Positions 1-10,100 of a DNA stretch of 64,000 bases are shown one piece after another; position 1 is the first letter of the stretch; every line of letters begins with the position of its first letter. The position numbers were made by a program, and so were the translations under genes. Source of the stretch: Saururus chinensis (Eukaryota; Streptophyta; Magnoliopsida; Piperales; Saururaceae); contig CP141149.1 of the NCBI GenBank assembly GCA_035235625.1, positions 6,912,893 to 6,976,892 on the forward strand, in the 5' to 3' direction. The notes beneath the pieces were generated by a model. The model was not told where the DNA came from, ran no database searches, and saw nothing but the letters and a program-made list of their open reading frames with translations.

Positions 1-1228
1 GAACAAACTGAGAATTTTGTAATTCTTAAAGAGGAACACAAGGTATACAAGCTGATAAAATCATTGTATGGTCTAAAACAATCTCCAAGGTAGTAATACT
101 CTATTTTTCACAAGGTGATTAATGAGTATGGGTCTGTAGTGAATAATCACGATCATTATGTCTATACCTTCTGGACTAAGACTAGGTATATGATGTTGTT
201 ATTGTATGTAAATGGCATACTCATAATGAGGAATGATTTATGTATGATTATCAGTCTAAAAGAATGACTCATAATCCAATTTGAGATCAAAGACATAGGT
301 GAGGCATCTTACATCCTTTGGATAAAAATTGACGGAGACAGAAATGCTAGAAATTTTAGTATATCTCAAGAATCATACATAGAGAGCATTCTCAAATGCT
401 TCAATGTTATTAGTTAGAAAATCATTGAGTCCCCTATATACAAAGATACAATGGTGTTTAAGAGTATGACTCTTTAGACTAAGGAAGATAGACTTTAGAT
501 GGAGTCGGTGTTATGCACAGGCTATTGGCAGCTTGATGTATAAAATGACATGTACGAGGCCTTATTTGAGTTTTGTGGTAGGTTTGTTGAGCCGTTATCA
601 AGCATACCCTGAACTTCAACACTGGCAAGCAGTGAAGAGGGTATTTCGGTACCTTCTAAGGTCTAAGAATTTAAAACTGACTTATTAGGCAGAGAATCTG
701 TCATTTACTAAATATAGTGATTCAGACTATGTAGATGATCTAGATGACTAGAAATCCACTTCTAAATTTATCTTCATGTTTGGAAGTAGGGCTATATCGT
801 AGGCAAGCAAGAAATAGAAGAGCATTTCTAAGTCTACAATGGAAGTTGAGATTTATGCATGCATTATTTGTAACTTTCGAGGCAGTAAGACTAAAGGAGT
901 TTCTAGTAAAATTGGGGCTAAAAAACTCAACTAATTGATGCTTTTGTCTACATTTATTGTGATAATTTGGCAACCATGTCAACATTTAAAAATAGGAAGA
1001 TCAGTGTCGGGGGTAAGCACATTGAGGTGCATTACTATTACATTTTCGACATGTTACAGAGAGGAAAAGTGATTGAGTTATATTCCTATTATTGAGATGT
1101 TGTGAGATCCATTCACTAAGGCCTTAACAACAAATCTATTTTCTAAGCATGCTCATAATATTGGTCTTCGACAAGATTAACGCAAGTCACTGTTGGACCA
1201 TATGAGCCCTTTATTTATAGTGGGGGGA
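1..1228 (+). pseudogene. Ty1/copia pol remnant (reverse transcriptase to RNase H)
   Basis: Conceptual translation of the plus strand gives a broken copia polyprotein end. YKLIKSLYGLKQSPR (about 49-92) is the hallmark copia RT motif. A stretch like LLLYVDDMLI follows, with the catalytic aspartates degraded to YVNGI (about 196-230). Next comes an ILWIKIDGDRN segment (about 310-345) and the tract CTRPYLSFVVGLLSRYQAYP (about 552-612). RNase H traces follow, with DSDYVDD and the STMEVE degenerate of STTEAE (about 720-860). In-frame stops and frameshifts interrupt it repeatedly. In copia elements RT and RNase H lie downstream of integrase, so the missing gag, protease and integrase would be left of the window. 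A purine-rich tract at 1219-1228 precedes the putative LTR. The element is old and non-functional. Confidence 0.85.
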
Positions 1229-2110
1229 TGTTAGACCAGGGTATGAGTTTGGGCCTATTTTGGTCCACATTATCTACGGCTTGGGTGAGCCGATACGAGC
1301 CACGGGGTCCTAGGTTAGTGGGGACGGTCGCGCCTACCCCACAAGAGCATGTGACTAGGATATGCATTAACACATTGCGGGGCCCGATTCACAATTAGGT
1401 ATCAATGGTCAGACCCGTGGTTAGCAAGGGGTTGACCCTATTGCAGGCTTGGCCATGTACACCAGGCCCCTGCGGGCTTTGAGGAACATAGCCTACTCCC
1501 ATTGTGTCAAACCCTTGAAAAAAAGCCCTGAAATTTTAGTAGGAAGCTCGTTCACTTAAGCCCCAGTAAAAGCCCACCTAAGAAGTATTAGGAGGGATAT
1601 ATAAGGGAAACTAAAGAGAGGAAAAACCATAGCAAGTGCTAGCCGCCCCCCTCTCCCAAAGTTTGGTGCGGCCCCCTCTTGTTCTTGAGAGATCTAGGGC
1701 TGCCCACCCCTCCCTCCAATCATCTCCTTAGTGCGTAGTGCAAGAGTGGAGGACTTTTACTCACTGGTTTGTGGCTACGAGGATGTGGTTAGGGTAATTC
1801 TTTGTTAAGATTTCAAGTCAATATCAAGGCTTAAGAGGGATCTACACGTAAGGGGTAATAACCTCATTCCTTATTCAATTGTGTTCAATTGCAATCAAAT
1901 AATTATGTGAAGGCTTGAGGATGTGCTAGGGGATGATCATCCCAAGGTTGGTGGGTTATTGTTCATAAATTTCGTTTTTAATATATGCATGCTCTTGTTT
2001 AAATAGATTATTGCTTGTATAATTGGAATTACATGCTTCTTTGTGTAGTTAATCAATTAAAGATTGAATTTTTATGTTATGCGCCTCCCCCAAGGCCCTA
2101 GGACCACCAC
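1229..2110 (+). mobile_element. 3' LTR of the copia element (right end unresolved)
   Basis: The sequence starts TGTTAGACC directly after the purine tract agtggggga, as expected for an LTR following a polypurine tract. A TATA-like box (gatatataaggg) lies at about 1590-1603. It is followed by a C/T-rich leader with AGAGGAAA and CCTCTCCC runs, typical of the R-U5 of plant copia LTRs. I could not find a clear matching CA-3' terminus or target duplication, so 2110 is an estimate. No other copy of this LTR is in the window for comparison. Confidence 0.55.
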
Positions 2111-2466
2111 GTTTACGTTGGCTAGCTACTCTTCATTTCGGACAAATGGATGAAGTAGTTGGAAGATAGACATGAAGATGAATGGAAGGAAAATGTGGAG
2201 GAGAGGCCAATCCAGCATTAATCTCTCTAGATGTGGGAAAATTGTCAAACCCATTGGCATAAAGCACACTAGGGTGCATAATCTTACCTATATAAAAAAA
2301 TTGCAAAGCCCAGTTATGCTGGGATATTTTCATCTAAAAGGCCTTAAACAGTGAAAACAATTTTGTTTGCCTGCAATAAAATTTCAAAAGGTGCTTATCA
2401 AAATTGTGCAGTCTGCTCACTACCCAGATAAACTTTCCATTTCTTTCCAAAGAACAATTTTCCCTT

Positions 2467-2680
2467 TTCTAAGCCGGAAGCGTTTTTCATGCTCCGCTCT
2501 GACAGTGAGCCAAGCATAAGGAATGCTTAGGAAGCGTCCATTTTTTATATTAATTGCACACATAATAGCGCACGTTAGCATAAGTAACCATCAATCTCAA
2601 AAATAGACACTTTCTAAGACATTTCTTACACTCGGCTCACTGTCAAAGCAGAGCATAAAAAATGCTTCTCGAGACTAGAA
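2467..2680. mobile_element. Foldback MITE-like element
   Basis: The left arm (2467-2540) and right arm (about 2600-2680) are reverse complements of each other over some 65-70 bases at about 80% identity. Both contain the block gacagtgagcc / ggctcactgtc. The outer ends read TTCTA on the left and TAGAA on the right. The spacer is about 60 bp and A/T-rich, and no ORF is present. This is the form of a non-autonomous foldback MITE. I saw no secure target duplication, so the superfamily is unassigned. Confidence 0.6.
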
Positions 2681-2721
2681 CCATTTGGCAATAATTATCC
2701 TCAAGGAAGTAGAAAATTGTA

Positions 2722-3490
2722 GGTGGCCTTCAAACTCCTAAAGGTTGCGCATTAAGATGCAATCCATATCTGTAAAAGAGCAAAAATTGATGGCCACTGC
2801 CAAATTAAGGGTGCTCACAAAATTGGACACAAACATAGGGTTATCCATGTATGTCTGCTATTTATATACCCTTTGTTTGTGTCTGTCCATGTTCACCTTA
2901 ATCCGTATCATATTTTGTCCAAATCCGTTTGCTATGAACACAAACGGACATAAACAAACTTGGACAAATGCTTTTAATACCTAAATTTTATCTTAATTCA
3001 AATTATATAGTAACTATGTAGCACGTTAAAACTATCCCAACATGCTAACTAGATTCTTGTTTTTAAGTTGTCTAATACCTATGTAGCATGTTAAGCTATC
3101 TTAACATACTATATAAGTCTTGAATCTATATTATATTTATGCTTTTAAGCTATCTAAGTACCTATGTAACATGTTAAAACTACTACATTCTATCTTTTTC
3201 CTCTAGTATTTAATAATACACTAATATTTATAGGAGGGTTAAAGGTGGCAAATGCAATCATTAGTGGACACGGACAAGGGTACATCTGTGTCTATAGCTC
3301 CCCATTAAAACAAACAAAAAACTTAGTCCATGTCCAAGTCTATGTCAATCTCAAACACAAAAAGTTATCTGTTCTATATAAAAATAAACACAAACTAAGA
3401 CATCCATGAACACCCCTACTTCCAATTGCTAAAAGGTCGTGTATTAAGATACAATCCATACCCAGAAAAAAAGTAAAAAATGACTGCCCA
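2722..3490. mobile_element. Possible hAT-type non-autonomous element inside a 70-bp direct duplication
   Basis: Two direct copies of about 70 bp (2728-2800 and 3417-3490, sharing attaagatacaatccata with one mismatch) flank about 615 bp. The flanked segment begins AAGGGTGCTCA and ends TGAACACCCCTA, an imperfect terminal inverted repeat of the hAT kind. Internal copies of a ggacacaaac motif lie in both orientations. No transposase ORF is present. The long flanking duplication is not normal for hAT elements (8 bp expected), so this may be a tandem duplication with a later insertion. Confidence 0.35.
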
Positions 3491-4115
3491 CTGGTACCGG
3501 GCAATGTAGTGTTACTAAATAGAAAGCATCTATAGTAGTAGTATGGGAGTATTCAGGCCAAGCTAACCTTTCTGTATTTTACGGGCATGGTGATTTGTTT
3601 TTCAGAGAAAAATCATTAATGTATAACGAACAAAGCAACTTCGGTGGCTTCAGTCCGTTAATTCTATTAGCTTTCCATTGGCATTGTGAGTTAGTTATTC
3701 ATCTTCAGTACCATGACTTTATTAGCACTGGAAATTGCACTTATCCAGTCTGCTACTGATGGCTATATTTGATAGTGAGTGCATATAGCCCATAAGCTTC
3801 AACGTAGCAAGACCTAAGAGACCTTCATAGTGTAGCATGATCAGATTAGACTGCTGCTACATTGATATTCAGGCATACACCAATACTTAGTGAGTGGGAA
3901 CTGTGCAACAGACTCTTGAGTAAAGTAGTAAACATATAAAGCACAATCAAGGTATTCCCATCAACACCGCGGTTGGAATAGCAAGTTTCTACCACGCATT
4001 TCATAAGAAACAACATATCTCCAAGGACCAGCTTGCAGTACAACAGAATGCAGTGAGGGCTTTTCATGCCAAAAAACAAATGAAAATAACCTTTAACAGA
4101 TCCAATTGAGGTGGT

Positions 4116-7100
4116 TCATAATGATGTGAGTTGCCTTTTAGACTGCTTTTTATTGTCAAGCCTCTTCCTTGCAGCCTCAAATTCTTCTTCAGTAGGTTCA
4201 GAAAGTGACTGATCACCACTGTATCTTTCTGCCAAACTAGAGAACATGGACTCAAACTGTTCTTTCCTCTGATTTCTGCGCTGCACTATAGCTTCCACGA
4301 GATCTTTTTCTGATTCTTTCTTTGATCTGCAAAAGGTTTAAACCAAAAGCATATAAAACGACAATCATGAATCAGTAGACAGAATAATGGCCACAACACT
4401 CACTTCTTCCCCCTTGGCTTCAAAGGATCTGTTGGCGGTTCAGTTTCAGAGACTACTTTTGACCACTTTTGGTATGCCTTAGTTGACTTCAGCTCTCCTA
4501 AGACAAAATAAACAGGATATACTTTTAGAAGATGGTCAAAGGAACAATTATAGCTGAATGTACACTCAACATAAACACATTCAACATGTAAAACAGGTCA
4601 TGTGGCGATATGCCTAGGTTCAAATGCCATATTCAATTTTCTGCACCCCAACGAAGCACCCTGATGCAAGACAGTGTGTTGTGAAGGGGGACGGGGGCAA
4701 CTGAGGGTGAAGATAAAAGACCTGGAATCCACCAAGGTTTCCGCCGGAGTCCACCGGAACTCCGGCAAGATCATTGGAATCCACCAACTGCTGAGAAACT
4801 CTCCAGAAATTTAAACCATCAGCCAATTTCATTAAAGACGTAGGCCTCTTGTTAGGCTTTACAAAGACAGAAAAATAGAAATAAAACAGTCTAAGAAGGA
4901 AAAAAATCAAACGAAAATCCTAACTAAAATAAGATACCCAATCTTCTAAGAAATTAATTTCTAAATAAAAGTTAAATATCCTAAGCAATGAAAAGGTCCT
5001 AAATAAGTAAATAAAAATGAAATCGTCTTGGTGACCTCTGGGGCTACTTTATTTCCACATCAGTCATTAGGACGATATTAGGTGTGGCTTAGTTATCTGG
5101 TGGGGATCCTACAAAACTACAACATTATTGATGGCATTTGAAACTAACAATACTTTCAATCCATATGGTATTCTTCCCGTAGGACTATTTTAGTTACATT
5201 GGCCTTATTATGCACCTGAAGATATTGCAACATCGATAATGTCCTTGAATCGATGAGAGTCCAGCTTTGGGTCTGAACAAATCATAGAACAAAAGAGCCT
5301 GCACAAAACATTCTGTTAGAAAGAGAGAGAGAAGGAGCAGACACGCAGTGTGCGAGCATGTGTTGCACATGCATGTTTCTACATCCACATCTAGTAGAGC
5401 AAGAGCAATATCATCTAAACCCATTAAACCCGAAAAGGAAAAGTACAACAGTCCATAACTTTGTAGCTTTCCCACGAGTCAAAATTTGATTAAAAAATGT
5501 GGTCCATCTATTCAGCAAAATTTCCTTAAAGAAGTTAAACAAAATATAGTTGCCATATTACAGGTAACATGTTCCGGCCCCAGCCTCAGAACACTGTTTC
5601 CCTATATGACACTTTTTAGTCAAGTTCGGATAAGGAAAAGTAGATATGCACTCACCCCTACTTGTTACAATAGTGATGAATGTTAAATTGAAGAATTTAA
5701 ATAAAAGGCTTTATACCTGTTCATATTTCCTTTACACTTAATGTATAAATCCTTCAAGTCCTTTGTCTCCGTCTCTGATCCTCTATAATTGGCCTCAAAT
5801 TCTTCAATATCAGCTTCAGTGACCTGAAAGAGACAAAACAAACTGTAATGATTCACTAGCCATTAATAAACGGACATGTTTGAAAATACCAAAATATTCA
5901 ACTTCCAGCAGAATATAGGGACCTTTTTGTACATTGCACGAAAATATTCCCTCAAGTTCTCAACGGCCTCTCCTGCAAGATCCTGAAGGTTCAACAGAAT
6001 ATGCAATTAATGGTATAGTTAAGTACTCCTACTAAAAAAATTTTGTAAGCTACTCACAGCATCATCAATGCAACCAGTCTGATCATAGACTGCCCTTTTT
6101 TCTTCATCCCCAAGTATTGTGATCACCTTCTGCAACTGCTGGAATTTTTCTTTGGCTTCCTGCAAAAGGAGAAACCACCTATAAGAAATAAAACTTTGAA
6201 TGGAGAAATTTTATTCTATAAACTTGAAGACAAACAATGCACCTCATCACCAGGATTTTTATCAGGATGCAAACGAAGTGCCAGTCTATAATATGCTTTC
6301 TTGATTTCAGGTTGTGACGCTGTCTTCTCCACACCAAGAACCTGTAAAGTGTGATCCACGCTAAAATAAGTTACTAATGGACAGGAAAAACATTAGGCAC
6401 AATTCAATATGAAGATATGCTTACAAAAAAACACATCGGTCATATGATGTGCACCCTTGTTTGGTGCACACAGCAGGCAACAAAGCAGAGAGACGTGGGA
6501 AGGAGATGAGAAGATTAGGGCTCAAAATATTCACTAATATTCATCAAGGCGTGAACCATCACTTACACAGCCTGGCCTCTAGTGGCCCAACACAGATTAA
6601 GTGATCTAACATAATCCAACAGCCATAATTATTAGACCTAATTAATTAACTGCATAAGCCATAAGTCATAAGCCAAGGCAATTAAAGCCTAAGCTTTAAG
6701 GCATAGTAAACATATCATTACGCCACACTTCGCTATCGCCTTGACCTCAAGGTGTAAAATCAGAAAATTGATAGTAGAAGTCATGCTCCACCATCCAAGA
6801 AGTATCTTCCAGTGGGTGTTCATGCCATGCAATCAATAACTCATTAACCAAATGTTGATTACAGCGAACACGACAAGTGTTAACGATAGAGGAAGGTAAC
6901 ATTGGCGGCTTAGTTGGCAAGAGTAATGGAGCTGGCACATCAAAGGAGACACGGAACCTACATATCGTCGGAGATGAGAACATGGAAGACAGGTAGGAGA
7001 GGAGGTCAACTAGAGGTGATAAGCCACGGGGCTAATGTGTTCAACCACCGGATATGAGCCATGGAACCTGTGTGATATTTTGGTGGATTCAGGCTGAAAG

Positions 7101-10100
7101 AGGGAAATTTGACAATGGGGTAGCATGCTGACATAAACAAGATCCCCAACAGCAAACTCGCAATCTGTGTGGCGGAAGTCAAACACCCGTTTCATTCAGT
7201 CATCGTTGCAAAACCCCTCCTACCGCTCTTATTTTAGAGGAATCTTGGGATGATGCCACGGGATGGGAACCCCCTATTTCTTTAGAGGATTCAAATGTTC
7301 TACCGGAGATTTCCTTACATGCTTTTTCTGGTACATTTACTCCTCAAACAATGCAAGTCCAGGGATTACTTAAACGGTAATAGGTGGCAGTGCTCATTGA
7401 CAACAGCAGTACACATAATTTATTAATGAACGGGTTGCACAATGGTTCACAAGAAAGATGGGTCTTAGTGGTTTTGTGTGGATTATCAGGCACTCAATGC
7501 TATGACACTCAAGGATAAATTTCCCATTCCCATTATTGAAGAACTCTTGGATGAATTAGGTGGTTCACATTATTTTTCTAAGCTCGATTTGCGCTCTGGG
7601 TATCATCAGATTCGAATACATCTAGTTGACATTCATAAGCCGGCATTCTGCACTCATAACTGACATTTTAAATTTTTGGTAATGCCTTTCAGACTCACTA
7701 ATGCTCCTACTTTTCAAAGTCTTGTGAATGAGGTGCTTCGCCTATACCTGTCCCAATTTGTGTTGGTGTTTTTTGACGACATATTGGTGTATAGTCCCTT
7801 GTGGGAGACTCAATTATCCCACCTCCATTGTCTTTTTGCCCCTTTGGAAGGGCACTCCCTCTTCCTTAGGCAGTCCAAATGTGTTTTTGGAACTCCTCAA
7901 GTTGATTATTTAAGGCATATTATCATAGGTGAGGGTGTATCAACTTATCCAGCCTAGGTTGCCGCAATGCTGGAGTGGCCCATTCCGACATCTAAAGCTT
8001 TATGCAGTTTTTTGGATCTCACTAGCTATTATCGTCATTTTATTTCACAGTACGGGACTATTGCCACTCCTCTCACAATCTTGCTTAAAAAGGACTCCTA
8101 GAGGTCTGCAGATACTCAAGCTGCTTTTGACACTTTTAAAGCAGCCATGTCAACTGCCCCCATCCTTACATTACTTGATTTTGACCAGCCTTTTGTTGTG
8201 GAGACAGATGCTTCATAGACCGGTTTGGGTGTCGTTCTATTACAGTCCGGGCGCCCCATTGCCTTCATCAGCAAGGCACTCTCAAGGCGTTCTCTTCTGT
8301 TATCAACTTATGAGAGCAAGATGTTGGCGATTGTTCATGTAATTACTAAATAGCAACCTTATTTGTTGGGCCGACATTTTATTATTCGCACTAATCATCA
8401 ACAGTTGAAGTATCTTTTGGAACAACATATCTCTACTCCAGCCCAACAACATTGGATTTCTAAACTCTTGGGATATGATATGAGTTGGCTTATAAAAAGG
8501 GGTCAGAGAATGTTGTAGCTGATGCTCTCTCCGGGCAATTTGCCACGGGTCAGGATATGGTTTTATCTTAACCAATATTTCCCTTTATGGATCATCTCCG
8601 CCAAGTGTATTCTCAAACCCTGAGGCTGCGATTTTATTGGACAGCTTACGAGCTGACCCTTCCTATGTACTCTCTTTTGTTTTGCAGGGTAACTTGTATT
8701 GGAAGAATTGTCTATGGGTTCCGAATGATCCTCAGCTCCGCACTACTATTCTCTCTCATTTCCATGACTCTCTATTTGTTGGACATGAAGGGTCATTTCG
8801 CACTTACAAGCGGGTGAGTCAAAGTCTTTTGTGGCAGTGTATTTGCCACGCTATACATGATTATATTGCTGCTTGCCATGTTTGTCAATGCGCCATAGCT
8901 TCAACCATTGCTCCAGTTGGGTTACTCCAACCTCTCCCTATTCCTGGGTACATCTGGGAGGACGTTTCCATGGATTTTATTGAAGCTCTACCATTAGTTC
9001 AAGGGAAATTGGTTATTATGGTTGTGGTGGATCAGTTATCTAAATATGCTCATTTTAGCCCTCTTAGCCATCCATTCACGGCTAAGGATGCTGCAGCGCT
9101 ATATGTTCGTGATGTGGCCAAGCTTCATGGCATGCCATGTACCATTATATCTAACCGTTACCGTATTTTTGTTTCAAACTTTTGGCAAGAATTCTTTGCA
9201 CTCCAGGGTACCTCCTTGCACATGAGTACTGCGTATAACCCTCAGACAAACAGGTAGACTGAGGTGGTCAACAGATGCTTGAAGCAATATCTTCGTTGTT
9301 TTGTTGGGGACAACCCTCACAGGTGGCTTCAATTCTTGCCTTGGGCTGAGTATTCTTATAATACGGCTTTTCATACCTCTACAGGATTTACACGCTTTTG
9401 GGTGGTGTATGGTAGCGATCCTCCTACTATCATGGCTTATGTTCCCCATCGGGCTGTAGTGAGCGAGTTCGACCACCTTCTTTAGACTCGGGATGATTTA
9501 TTGCATCAACTTAAGCATAATTTGTTGGCAGCCCAAAACCGTATGAAGCAAGTATATGATGGACATCGTATTGATCGAGAGTTTCAAGTTGGAGACTTGG
9601 TTTATGTCAGTTTTTAGCCACATCGGCAATCATCTTTATATCCACCTATGAGTGCCAAGTTAGCTCACCGGTTTCATGGTCCATACTCTATTATTGAGCG
9701 TGTGGGTGCTATTGTGTATCGTCTCCAACTGCCTACTGGCTCTCAGGTTCATCCAGTCTTCCATGTTTTGCACCTCCGTTGTTTTGTGGGTGATCCATCC
9801 TGAGTTTCACAGAGTCCACCCCTGCTACTCCTTCCAGAAGCTTTGCCGCATGTTTTCCCTCTTTTATTATTGACACTTGTCGTATATGCCGCTCTGGCCA
9901 TCTGGTGTATGAGATCTTGGTTGCATGGCATGTCGTTCTTTGGATGAAGCTTCATGGATGTCGGAGGATGACTTCTATGCCTGTTTCCCGGATTTTGCGC
10001 CATGAGGTCAAGGCGGTAGCAAAGTGTGGTGGATTGTTATGAATCATTCATGGGTCTCTAGTAGTATTTATTTATTTCTTTTAATAAGCCCATAAGGTTA

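Larger units (their letters stand above)
2111..4115. other. Intergenic stretch with small repeats, no gene
   Basis: AT-rich sequence between the copia LTR and the 3' end of the DnaJ gene. The short ORFs here show no recognisable domain. It holds a foldback element (2467-2680) and a possible hAT-like element with flanking duplication (2722-3490). The 3' untranslated region of the minus-strand DnaJ gene must lie just below 4116, but I could not fix its polyadenylation site. Confidence 0.6.

Noticed and set aside
4620-4910. 96-residue minus-strand ORF in DnaJ intron 6
   Set aside because: Lies wholly within an intron whose borders are fixed by the flanking exons; no domain similarity.
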